Assembly (NCBI GenBank): GCA_016199665.1
Contig: JACQGG010000227.1
Location: forward strand, 1 to 36,702
Reading direction: 5' to 3'
Length of the DNA stretch: 36,702 nucleotides
Origin: Acidobacteriota bacterium
GTDB taxonomy: Bacteria > Acidobacteriota > UBA6911 > JACQSX01
The stretch's first letter is position 1, and each line of letters begins with the position of its first letter. Below the pieces are notes generated by a model. It did not search any database and was not told the DNA's origin. It saw nothing but the letters and a program-made list of their open reading frames with translations. Made by a program: the position numbers and the translations under genes. Below, piece by piece: positions 8,243 to 15,489 of the stretch.

Positions 8243-10276
8243 GCCAAGGTTTCCGTTGATAATGTCACTCCAAAGAATTTGATCCGACCACAAAATCTGA
8301 TCGGACCAGAGGATCTGATCGGACCAGAGAATCTGATCCGACCAGAGAATCTGGTCCGACCACAAAATCTGGCTTGACTTCAGGCCTGACTGCAACAGCA
8401 GCTTGAGTAGATCCGTCCAAAGAATCTGATCCGTCCAGAGAATTTGATCTGTCCAGAGAATTTGATCTGTCCAGAGGATCTGATCCGACCACAGAATCTG
8501 GTCGGACCAGAGAATCTGGTTGGACCACGCCAGCTTTCCGCCCCACGTCGATCCCGGATTGAAGGGCGGCTGGTAGATCTGAATAAGAGAGTCGCTCCAG
8601 AGAATCTGATCGCTCCAAAGGATCTGGTCAGCCCAATTTACGCCATTACCCCACACAGCCGGGGCCCTCGACGAGATGTGCTGCCCGTAAACGATGGCAT
8701 TGCCCACCACCATTGCCATGCCCCACGGGACGCGCTCGCCTCCGATATACGAAACCGGCTTGGTCGCGCCGGCGGCGATAATCCGCTCCCAGACACTGGC
8801 CCTGCTTACCCTGCGGCTGATCACCGAAGCCAGACGGGCGGCGCCTTCCGCATTCAAAAGACCATTCCCCTGCTCGAACAGATTCGGGCTTGTCATCTTC
8901 TGGGCCGTGTAAAGGATCACGGCGCGCGCCAGGTTCGGGTTCACGCCAGAATTGGCCTCGAGAACCAGGGCCAGGGTCCCGGAGACCTCCGAGGCCGACA
9001 TTGAGGTTCCAGTCAAAGTGATGTACTTGTTGTCTCTTGAAACCAGATTCGGGAAATTCCTGGCCAGATACGAACCGGGCACGTTCAGTGACGTGATCCT
9101 GTAACCGGGCGCGACAAGGTCAGGTTTGGCAAGCAGATTCGGATAGCTCGGCCCGCGCGAGCTGAACCTGGTGATTGTGTCGTCGGAGCGCTTCACCGTG
9201 CCATTGGAATTGGTGGCCCCCACGGCAATCACCAGCGGATTGTGCGCGGGCGAGTTGATTCCGCCGAGAACGGTGCGTCCCTGCAGGAAGCCGTTGTTTC
9301 CTGCAGAGGCGACTACAAGAATGCCCGCCTCGACGGCTCGCTGCGCGGCCAGCGAAAGGGGATCTGTCTTATAGCTTTCCTTGGGCGGGTGACCGGCCGA
9401 GAGATTGATAATTCGGATGTTGTACTTACTCTTGTTCGCCACGCACCAGCCGAAGGCTGCAATGACGTCGCTGGTGCGGCCGGTCCCTTCATCACCCAGC
9501 GCCTTCAACGAGAGCAACTCCGCATCGGGCGCCATCCCGCTAAAACCTGAATTGGACCCGCGTAGATTGGCCGCGATAGTCCCTGCGACATGAGTCCCGT
9601 GGCCAAAGTTGTCCCGGTTGGGATAGCCGGTGAAGTTTTGGGCGGCGCGGAGCTTGATTCCGAAACCCCCTGCGATGCCGTTCTCAATTCCGCTGTCGAT
9701 GACCGCAACCACAACTTCCTCGCCGGTCACTCCGAGCTGTGAATGGGCCTGGTCTGCTCCAGTTGTCAGAATGGTTGGGTTGGGGAGTCTCGATCCGTCA
9801 TCGCCCCGGTTATTTTTCTCATCGTCACTCTCAGCCCGGACCACAGCGTCCGATGAGATCCGAACCACGTCGTCCTGCTCTGCCAGATTAATCAGCCTCT
9901 CCAGCGGGATTTCGACGGCCATGCCCTCGATAAGCGACAAATCCCGGAGGGCGTGTCCTCCCATCGAAGCGACCAGGCTGTCGCGCTCAAGCTGCCGTAC
10001 TCCGGCATCGCGCTTTTCCCTGGAGGAAACATCGCCGGCAAATTGAACGATGACTTGAACAGGGCGCCCGGATTCTCCGGCCGCCATCCCGTTGGCGAGT
10101 TCCTCAAGGATGTCCGGCGACAGGCGGAGAATCAAGCGGCCAACAGAGTTCTGCGACGCAGAAACGGAGGGAGCCAGAGGACCGACCCCCTCGGAAATAA
10201 ACGAGATTGCGCCTAACGCCGTTAAGATCGCGGCGACTTTTCTGGACAGGCACGCGCCAAACACTTTGCGCGCCAT
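8240..10276 (-). CDS. Secreted subtilisin-like (S8) protease with C-terminal hexapeptide repeats
   Basis: From the ATG at 10276 the product is 678 residues. It begins with a signal peptide (MARKVFGACLSRKVAAILTA), followed by an inhibitor-I9-like propeptide at about 45-150. The S8 catalytic domain is at about 170-490: Asp194 in AVIDSGI, His226 in GHGTHVAG, oxyanion Asn327 in SAGNNG and Ser425 in GTSMSAS. The last 125 residues hold 14 copies of a hexapeptide close to SDQILW, in blocks of 2, 6 and 6. AAGGAGG (10282-10288) lies 5 bases before this ATG; a longer open frame to a TTG at 10369 runs through a riboswitch aptamer and is rejected. It should be an exported, self-processed endopeptidase; its substrate is unknown. 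Its leader carries a promoter and two c-di-GMP-I riboswitches, so expression probably follows c-di-GMP. It lies downstream of ftsZ but looks independently transcribed. Confidence 0.93.
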   Translation of the reverse strand: MARKVFGACLSRKVAAILTALGAISFISEGVGPLAPSVSASQNSVGRLILRLSPDILEELANGMAAGESGRPVQVIVQFAGDVSSREKRDAGVRQLERDSLVASMGGHALRDLSLIEGMAVEIPLERLINLAEQDDVVRISSDAVVRAESDDEKNNRGDDGSRLPNPTILTTGADQAHSQLGVTGEEVVVAVIDSGIENGIAGGFGIKLRAAQNFTGYPNRDNFGHGTHVAGTIAANLRGSNSGFSGMAPDAELLSLKALGDEGTGRTSDVIAAFGWCVANKSKYNIRIINLSAGHPPKESYKTDPLSLAAQRAVEAGILVVASAGNNGFLQGRTVLGGINSPAHNPLVIAVGATNSNGTVKRSDDTITRFSSRGPSYPNLLAKPDLVAPGYRITSLNVPGSYLARNFPNLVSRDNKYITLTGTSMSASEVSGTLALVLEANSGVNPNLARAVILYTAQKMTSPNLFEQGNGLLNAEGAARLASVISRRVSRASVWERIIAAGATKPVSYIGGERVPWGMAMVVGNAIVYGQHISSRAPAVWGNGVNWADQILWSDQILWSDSLIQIYQPPFNPGSTWGGKLAWSNQILWSDQILWSDQILWTDQILWTDQILWTDQILWTDLLKLLLQSGLKSSQILWSDQILWSDQILWSDQILWSDQILWSDQILWSDIINGNLG
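8264..8632 (-). repeat. 18-bp coding repeats for the SDQILW hexapeptide
   Basis: Three blocks of 18-bp units encode the repeat tail: 8591-8632 (2 units), 8411-8527 (6 units) and 8264-8377 (6 units), separated by unique linkers. The unit reads CAGATTCTCTGG(A/T)C(G)GAT or close to it on the minus strand. Variation is mostly synonymous or exchanges Ser, Thr, Ala or Asn at the first two positions, while Gln-Ile-Leu-Trp is kept in all 14. The high DNA identity points to expansion by slippage or recombination; the retained QILW core points to selection on the protein. Confidence 0.92.
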
Positions 10277-10281
10277 GGTGG

Positions 10282-10288
10282 CCTCCTT
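10282..10288 (-). promoter_or_regulatory. Strong ribosome binding site of the subtilase gene
   Basis: On the minus strand AAGGAGG lies 5 bases before the ATG at 10276 and decides the start. The SD can fold into a small hairpin with the preceding CUCC (CUCC-GCUAA-GGAG), so access to it may be what the upstream riboswitches regulate. Confidence 0.85.
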
Positions 10289-10358
10289 AGCGGAGCTGCA
10301 AGTGTCCAACGCGGATGGAATACCGACGCGGGCACCGTAGCATCCCCATGAACGACTT

Positions 10359-10451
10359 CCACTTGGCAACCCAGCTTCCCTGTCCCTCGCAGGATTTAGG
10401 TCCCGGGCTTTGCGCCCCCAGCCTTTCGACCGGGTTAGCCTTTGTCAGTGG
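10359..10451 (-). promoter_or_regulatory. c-di-GMP-I (GEMM) riboswitch aptamer 2
   Basis: On the minus strand this 93-nt element has the GEMM-I landmarks in order: ACAAAGGCUAACC, a CGAAAG tetraloop, GGGGGCGCAAAGCC, GGGACCUAAA and finally AGGGAAGCUGGGUUGCC. These align one for one with the Vibrio cholerae Vc2 aptamer as I remember it. P1 is closed by CCACU at the 5' end and AGUGG at the 3' end. The 3' P1 strand (CAAGUG) can alternatively pair with CACUUG at 10304-10299, close to the ribosome binding site, which could be the switching element. It should bind c-di-GMP and control the subtilase gene 83 nt downstream. Confidence 0.93.
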
Positions 10452-10467
10452 CCATGCCTCCTTGTTT

Positions 10468-10556
10468 CGGCAACCGCAACGGCCTTATTCTGATTCGAAC
10501 TTAGGCTTACGGCTTTGCGCCTCCAGTCTTTCGGCTGGAGTGGCCCTTTCGTACCG
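10468..10556 (-). promoter_or_regulatory. c-di-GMP-I (GEMM) riboswitch aptamer 1
   Basis: This is the upstream member of the tandem pair. Landmarks on the minus strand are ACGAAAGGGCCACUCC, a CCGAAAG loop, GGAGGCGCAAAGCC, GCCUAAG and GCGGUUGCCGA. The stem capped by the GAAA loop is CUCCAG with CUGGAG. P1 is short: CGGU with GCCG. The weaker P1 suggests that it may bind c-di-GMP less tightly than aptamer 2, or need the surrounding long-range helix. Only 16 nt separate it from aptamer 2; that linker contains AAGGAGG, but the AUG one base later is too close for normal initiation. Confidence 0.88.
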
Positions 10557-10614
10557 GCTCCTTTAATACTCCAAGGATGCTACAGCGTGACTACGTTCTA
10601 CAAACGCGCTCCAG

Positions 10615-10642
10615 GCTATAATTCCGGAAAGATCTGTGTCAA
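10615..10642 (-). promoter_or_regulatory. Sigma70-like promoter of the riboswitch-subtilase transcript
   Basis: On the minus strand TTGACA (10637-10642) is followed after 16 bases by TATAGC (10615-10620). The -35 is a perfect consensus. A transcript would start near 10608, about 50 nt before aptamer 1, and would include the 5' arm of the long-range helix. It lies about 100 bp downstream of the ftsZ stop, so the protease can be expressed independently of the dcw cluster. Confidence 0.7.
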
Positions 10643-10743
10643 GTATTTTTTTCGAGCTTTTTTCTTCGCCCATTGCCCCCCCTCCGGCAGGCCGATCTTG
10701 GGGAGCCCGCTCCTTCCCATGGAAGGCACCGCCAGAAGCCCCG

Positions 10744-11904
10744 TCAGTCCGCTTTCCGCCTCAGGAAGGCCGGCACCTCAAAACTGTCGTCCCGACCCCG
10801 CTCCGAAACGCCCCCAAGGTCCGCCGGTCTTCTCGCTTCGCCCTTGTCGAATGGATAGACGATTCGACGGTGGCCCTTGTCTCCCGCGGGCAGCAGCGAA
10901 TGCGACGGTGAAATCTCGAAACCGGTGGCAATTACGGTGATCTTGACCCGGTCACCGAGCGAATCATCAAACACCGAACCAAAAATAATATTGGCCTCGC
11001 TATCCGCCGCCTCCTGAATGATCCTCGTGGCTTCGCTAACCTCATGCAAAGTCATCGAATGGCTGCCGCTGATGTTAATCAGCACTCCTTTGGCTCCCTG
11101 GATGGATCCCTCCTCCAGCAGCGGACTGCTGATCGCCTTCTGAGCGGCCACCACCGCCCGGTTTTCACCCGAGGCGACTCCCGTCCCCATCAGCGCCATG
11201 CCCATCCCGGTCATGATGGTCTTGACATCCGCAAAATCGAGATTGATGACACCGGTCACCGTAATGAGGTCGGAAATCCCCTGGACCGCCTGGCGCAGGA
11301 TGTCGTCCGCGATTTTGAAGGCATCCAGCAGAGTCGTCCCCGCCTCTACTGTCTGCAGGAGCCTCTCGTTAGGTATGGTGATCACGGTATCCACTGAATC
11401 TCTCAACTCCGCCAGCCCGGCCTCTGCCTGGGCCATGCGCCGCCTGCCTTCAAAATGGAACGGCTTGGTCGCGACCGCCACGGTCAAAGCGCTCAGCTCG
11501 GACGCCAGGCTGGCTACAATGGGTGCGGCGCCCGTCCCGGTGCCGCCGCCCAGTCCCGCGGTGATGAAAACCATATCGGCGCCGTCGACCAGTTCGATGA
11601 TTTTCTCGGTATCTTCCAGCGCGGCCTGCCTTCCTACCTCGGGATTGGCCCCTGCGCCCAGCCCCTTGGTCAGCCGGGAGCCGAGTTGCAGCTTGATCGG
11701 AGCAAGCGAGGTCCGAAGCGCCTGCGCGTCGGTATTGGCCGAGATGAACTCAACACCTTCAATACCCGCCTCAATCATGCGGTTGACGGCATTACCGCCG
11801 CCACCGCCGATTCCCACCACCTTGATTCGAGCGCCAGTAACGGCACCTTCATCAAAGCAGAATCGAATGTTCTTGTCACTGTCTCGCACTCGGTCTTTCT
11901 GCAT
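10744..11904 (-). CDS. ftsZ: Cell division protein FtsZ
   Basis: FtsZ is the tubulin-like GTPase that forms the division ring at midcell. The 386-residue protein shows the glycine-rich start [16 protein letters not shown] at about 28-43, the tubulin signature GGGTGTG at 119-125, the T7 loop NLDFADVK and the conserved C-terminal tip VPAFLRRK that binds FtsA and other partners. The start is supported by GGGAGGT 5 bases upstream of the ATG at 11904. The first 24 residues precede the core and are a little longer than in many species. It is the last gene of the dcw cluster, 65 bases after ftsA, and no murB or ddl separates it from the wall genes. Confidence 0.98.
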   Translation of the reverse strand: MQKDRVRDSDKNIRFCFDEGAVTGARIKVVGIGGGGGNAVNRMIEAGIEGVEFISANTDAQALRTSLAPIKLQLGSRLTKGLGAGANPEVGRQAALEDTEKIIELVDGADMVFITAGLGGGTGTGAAPIVASLASELSALTVAVATKPFHFEGRRRMAQAEAGLAELRDSVDTVITIPNERLLQTVEAGTTLLDAFKIADDILRQAVQGISDLITVTGVINLDFADVKTIMTGMGMALMGTGVASGENRAVVAAQKAISSPLLEEGSIQGAKGVLINISGSHSMTLHEVSEATRIIQEAADSEANIIFGSVFDDSLGDRVKITVIATGFEISPSHSLLPAGDKGHRRIVYPFDKGEARRPADLGGVSERGRDDSFEVPAFLRRKAD

Positions 11905-11969
11905 GGCACCTCCCTAGATGATCCGCCGGCCGGATCCTCCTCCGTTTTGAAAAGGAAGCCGCGCCGGGA

Positions 11970-13223
11970 TTAAGTCATAAACTGCAAAAACCAATGTCGC
12001 ATCTTCCCGGAGGCCTTTTCCAGGAAGCCCGCCGGAGCAACGGGCCTGATCACCTTGTTTTCGCCACCGCTCAGCGTGTCCCGTGCATACAGCAGCAACC
12101 CGGCCGCCGTCGCGTATGCGGGGTGGGTTGCAACTTCCTCCGATCCGAGGATCGCCGAGGCAGAAGCGACCCGCACCGGCGTCTCCAGGACCTGCTCGGC
12201 CACCATGTCCATGCCCTCCAGCGCGGACATCCCCCCGGTGATCACGGCGCCTGCCGCCAGCTCACGACGGCACTGCCAGGCTTCCAGCCGCTTTCTGACC
12301 AAGCCGAACAGTTCCTCGGCGCGCGCCTGGATGACCTGGCATAGCATTTCGCGGCTGATCAGGCGGAGTCCGTTGCCCGCGATCGAGCTCACTTCCAAAA
12401 GTTCCTCCAGGGCCACCAGAGACGCGTGAGCGCATCCCTGGTTCTTCTTCATAGCTTCCGCCTCTCCCAGCGGAGTCCGGAGTCCCACCGAGATGTCCTT
12501 GGTGAAGTGGTTCCCTCCCATCGGGATACTGTCGGAATGCCACAGGCTGCGTTTGGAGAAAACTGCGATGTCGGCGCTCCCCCCCCCGATGTCGATCACC
12601 ACCGCCCCCAATTCCTTCTCATCGTCCGACAGCACCGCCATCGAAGATGCGACCTGCGGCATCACCGTACCGGCCACAATCAGCCCGCTCTTGTTGACCG
12701 CGTTGATGATGTTCTGCACGGCGCCGGAAGCATTAACCATGATGTGAATCCGCACCCCCAGTTGTTCCCCCATCATGCCCAGCGGATCCCAGATGCCGGC
12801 TTGCCCGTCCAGCGTAAATTCCTGCGGCAGAACGTGGATTACAACCATGCCGTCGGGAATCTTGCAGTCTTTGGCCGCGTCGGTCACGGCATAGATGTCT
12901 TCCTGAGTGACCTCGCGCCCTTTGCCTTTCAACGTTAGACGCCCGCTTCCGTTGATCCCCGGCTGCGGACTGGCCCCGGTGCTTACGTAGACCGATTCGA
13001 CAACAGTCTGCGCCTGCTGCTCGGCCCGATGGACCGACTGGCGGATGGAATCAACCAGCGCTGATACATGGGTCACCACTCCGCGCTTGTATCCTTGGGT
13101 CGCTGACACCCCCATTCCAAGCACGCAAATGCCTTCAGGCTTCGGCTCCCCAATGACGGCGCACACGTTGGATGAGCCGATGTCCAATCCCGCAATCACA
13201 TTCATCCTTCTGGCCAGTTTCAT
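11970..13223 (-). CDS. ftsA: Cell division protein FtsA
   Basis: FtsA is the actin-like protein that ties FtsZ polymers to the membrane and recruits later division proteins. The 417-residue product has actin-fold phosphate motifs (VIAGLDIGSSNVCAVIG near residue 9, VVIDIGGGSADIAVF near 210, and AVITGG near 325), the 1C subdomain insert around residues 85-165, and a C-terminal amphipathic helix (GKMRHWFLQFMT) expected to insert in the membrane. AAAGGGG just before the ATG at 13223 supports this start over the internal ATG six codons later. It begins 11 bases after ftsQ ends and precedes ftsZ. Confidence 0.97.
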   Translation of the reverse strand: MKLARRMNVIAGLDIGSSNVCAVIGEPKPEGICVLGMGVSATQGYKRGVVTHVSALVDSIRQSVHRAEQQAQTVVESVYVSTGASPQPGINGSGRLTLKGKGREVTQEDIYAVTDAAKDCKIPDGMVVIHVLPQEFTLDGQAGIWDPLGMMGEQLGVRIHIMVNASGAVQNIINAVNKSGLIVAGTVMPQVASSMAVLSDDEKELGAVVIDIGGGSADIAVFSKRSLWHSDSIPMGGNHFTKDISVGLRTPLGEAEAMKKNQGCAHASLVALEELLEVSSIAGNGLRLISREMLCQVIQARAEELFGLVRKRLEAWQCRRELAAGAVITGGMSALEGMDMVAEQVLETPVRVASASAILGSEEVATHPAYATAAGLLLYARDTLSGGENKVIRPVAPAGFLEKASGKMRHWFLQFMT

Positions 13224-13234
13224 CCGCCCCTTTG

Positions 13235-14113
13235 CTAACCCGTTTGATCTGTTTCGACGTGAATGCCCGAATCACTCCCGTTTTTGGTATGGAAAATGAT
13301 TCTGTGCTCCACGCTCAAATCCACTGAATCCATGGCGCCGTACTTGGCGGCCAAGTCGGCCATAAGAGGCAACTTCGCCAGGTAAGTCAGGTAGCGGATC
13401 CGGAAGTCGGAATCCCCCAGAAGCACGCGGATCGGCTGTTCCAGGGGAACCAGCGCGACCCGATTGGGATCACTCACGTCGATTTCCGAAACCTTGTCGG
13501 AGAGTCGCTCCGGACCTGAGTCCAGCTCCAAGATTACCCGCATCACGGTTTCCATCCTGGCCTGGTTTGTGGAAGCAACATTCTCCTGCGTGGAGTTTTC
13601 CAGTCCCCGAATCACGGGCAGATCCAGATGCTCGAATCCACTTCCATAGCTCTGCAAAACAACGCCAAAACGGTCTACCAGAAACAGCTCACTTTCGATT
13701 TTCGCCAGGCCGACCGGACGGCGCTCCACCACCAAAATCTTCAGCTTGTTGGGAAACACTCGTCGCACCTGGCAGGAAAAGACCCAGGGCTGCCCTTCCA
13801 CAAGCTGCCGTACTTTCTCCAGCCGGATTCGGAAAAGGTTGCGCGGAAATTCCTTTTCCAGCGCGTGCCGGATCTCCGCCGTGTTGACATGCTGAGCGCC
13901 CAGCATCTGGACCTCCGCCAGGCTGAAGATTTCGCTGCGAAGGACAAACATTGAGAGGGCGATCGCGGAGCCCACCAGCAACAGCGCGGCCGTCAGGCGG
14001 ACTGACCCGATCAGCAGTCTCTTCCAAAGCGGACGGCCCTCGCGATTTCTTTTAATGTCTCGTTTCTTCTGTCTTCTCAGGTGCTGCCCTCCCACTTCAG
14101 GATCTACCGCCAT
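13235..14113 (-). CDS. ftsQ: Cell division protein FtsQ
   Basis: FtsQ is a bitopic membrane protein that links early and late divisome parts through FtsL and FtsB. From the ATG at 14113 the product has 292 residues: a basic cytoplasmic tail (HLRRQKKRDIKRNREGRPLWKR, in part), one transmembrane helix at about residues 35-57, a POTRA domain (SLAEVQMLGAQHVNTAEI and following) and a beta domain with VVERRPVGLAKI. GGAG 8 bases before that ATG supports it; a longer frame to 14164 lies inside murC. The gene overlaps the murC 3' end by 17 bases. Sequence identity within this family is always low, so the call rests on domain order and cluster position. Confidence 0.93.
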   Translation of the reverse strand: MAVDPEVGGQHLRRQKKRDIKRNREGRPLWKRLLIGSVRLTAALLLVGSAIALSMFVLRSEIFSLAEVQMLGAQHVNTAEIRHALEKEFPRNLFRIRLEKVRQLVEGQPWVFSCQVRRVFPNKLKILVVERRPVGLAKIESELFLVDRFGVVLQSYGSGFEHLDLPVIRGLENSTQENVASTNQARMETVMRVILELDSGPERLSDKVSEIDVSDPNRVALVPLEQPIRVLLGDSDFRIRYLTYLAKLPLMADLAAKYGAMDSVDLSVEHRIIFHTKNGSDSGIHVETDQTG

Positions 14114-15485
14114 GACGCACACTCCATTTCCCAAGAATTTCCTCCCCCAGGGTGTACACATCACCTGCGCCCAGGGTGAGCAGCAGGTCGCCTTTTTTCA
14201 GCGAGCTCAGAATCCCGCGTACCGCCCCTTCCTTTGGAACAAATTGAACGCTGTCATGGCCGGCGCGCATGACCTCTTCTGCCAGCCGGGAAGCAGTGAT
14301 TCCTGCCAGAGGCGCTTCGCCTGCGGGGTAGATGTCCAGCAGAAACAAGACGTCTGCGTCCTCGAAACACGTAGCAAAATCCGCGAAAGCTTCGCGAGTG
14401 CGGGTGTATCGGTGCGGCTGAAAGATCACGACAAGCCTGCGATCGGACTTTCTTGCAGCGCTCAAGGTGGCCCGAATCTCCGTGGGGTGGTGGGCGTAAT
14501 CGTCATAAAAAACGACCCCTCCCGCGGCGCCTTTCCTTTCCATTCGCCGCGCGACCCCCTCAAAGCGGGACAGGGATTGGAGGGTCGCCTCCGGGGCGAT
14601 TCCCAGCAGCAGTGAGATTCCAATCACCGAGAGCGAGTTGAGAATGTTGTGGGAGCCGGCAACGTGCAGGCGAACATCCCCCCAGATTCTCCCCTTCCTC
14701 CAGACCCGAAACGTCGAGCCATAAAAGCTCTGCTCCAGGCATTCCGCCGTCAGTTCAGCCGAATTCCCCTTCAGGCCATAGGTGACCGGCTTTCCAGGGA
14801 TGCGGGAAAGGATTCGGCGAATCCGCGCATCCTCCAGGCAGAGCACGCATTGCGACGGGTCAGGCAGGCGCGCGATAAATTCCTGAAAGGAACTCACCAG
14901 ATCCTCCTCATCCCGATAGGTCGCCATATGCTCCAGATCGATATTGGTGATGACAGCCATTTGAGGCCGCAACTTTAAAAAGGACCGATCGCTTTCGTCT
15001 GTTTCCGCGACCAGAAACTCTCCCCGACCCAGCCGCGCGTTGCCCCCAAGCTGCGCCACCACCCCTCCCACCAGGCAGCTCGGGTCACGGCCGGCATCGA
15101 CCAGCAGCACGGCAATCATCGCCGCAGTTGTCGTCTTGCCGTGGGATCCGGCCACCGCGATCCCTTTCTGGCGGGTCATCAATTCCGCCAGCACGTCGCC
15201 GCGATGCACTACGGGGATTCCCCGCCGTCCGGCTTCGCGCACTTCCTCGTTGTCTTGAGCGACGGCGGAACTGGTGATGACCAGCTCCGCGTCTCCAAGA
15301 TTGCCGGCCCGATGCTCTCCGATAAAGACTCGCGCTCCCAGTTCCTTCAATCGCTCCGTCTGTGATGACGCCTTCAGATCGCTCCCCGCAACTTCGTGGC
15401 CCAGCCTCGCCAGCAGCAGCGCAATCGCGCTCATGCCGATGCCGCCGATACCCACCAAGTGGACGCGGGACTGACGCTCCAGCAT
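14097..15485 (-). CDS. murC: UDP-N-acetylmuramate-L-alanine ligase MurC
   Basis: MurC adds L-alanine to UDP-N-acetylmuramate in the cytoplasm, the first amino acid of the stem peptide. The 462-residue protein begins with RVHLVGIGGIGMSAIA, the Rossmann-like substrate domain, and has the ATP-binding GSHGKTTT at about 113-120, ETDESDRSF, TNIDLEHM and a C-terminal domain with YDDYAHHPTEI and FQPHRYTRTR, all typical of MurC. The ATG at 15485 begins 4 bases after the murG stop; an upstream in-frame GTG at 15506 is possible. In many bacteria murB and ddl follow murC, but here ftsQ follows directly. Confidence 0.97.
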   Translation of the reverse strand: MLERQSRVHLVGIGGIGMSAIALLLARLGHEVAGSDLKASSQTERLKELGARVFIGEHRAGNLGDAELVITSSAVAQDNEEVREAGRRGIPVVHRGDVLAELMTRQKGIAVAGSHGKTTTAAMIAVLLVDAGRDPSCLVGGVVAQLGGNARLGRGEFLVAETDESDRSFLKLRPQMAVITNIDLEHMATYRDEEDLVSSFQEFIARLPDPSQCVLCLEDARIRRILSRIPGKPVTYGLKGNSAELTAECLEQSFYGSTFRVWRKGRIWGDVRLHVAGSHNILNSLSVIGISLLLGIAPEATLQSLSRFEGVARRMERKGAAGGVVFYDDYAHHPTEIRATLSAARKSDRRLVVIFQPHRYTRTREAFADFATCFEDADVLFLLDIYPAGEAPLAGITASRLAEEVMRAGHDSVQFVPKEGAVRGILSSLKKGDLLLTLGAGDVYTLGEEILGKWSVRHGGRS

Positions 15486-15489
15486 GGCC

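Larger units (their letters stand above)
10332..10587 (-). other. Long-range helix enclosing the tandem riboswitches
   Basis: The leader RNA contains GUAGCAUCC (from 10583 to 10575), upstream of both aptamers, and its exact complement GGAUGCUAC (from 10345 to 10337), downstream of both. With G-U pairs the helix can extend to CGCUGUAGCAUCC with GGAUGCUACGGUG, 13 pairs, and possibly to 16. It would bring the two ends of the tandem aptamer region together about 50 nt before the ribosome binding site. This is base-pairing read directly from the sequence; whether it forms in the cell is inference. Confidence 0.6.
10277..10743 (-). other. ftsZ-subtilase intergenic region (leader plus possible ftsZ 3' hairpin)
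   Basis: These 467 bases hold the promoter, the two aptamers and the expression platform listed separately. Beyond the promoter, next to ftsZ, is a short perfect inverted repeat CCTTCC-CAT-GGAAGG (10712-10726). It is not followed by a T-run, so I do not call it a terminator; read-through from ftsZ into the riboswitch leader cannot be excluded. Confidence 0.7.

Noticed and set aside
10277-10369. N-terminal extension of the subtilase to a TTG at 10369
   Set aside because: This stretch is the 3' end of riboswitch aptamer 2 and its expression platform. The ATG at 10276 has an excellent ribosome binding site and is followed by a signal peptide.
10452-10467. Small ORF (MATDKG) between the two aptamers
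   Set aside because: The AUG is only one base from AAGGAGG, too close for initiation, and the bases are needed for aptamer 2 P1.
10712-10726. Intrinsic terminator after ftsZ
   Set aside because: The CCTTCC-CAT-GGAAGG stem is short and has no following T-run.
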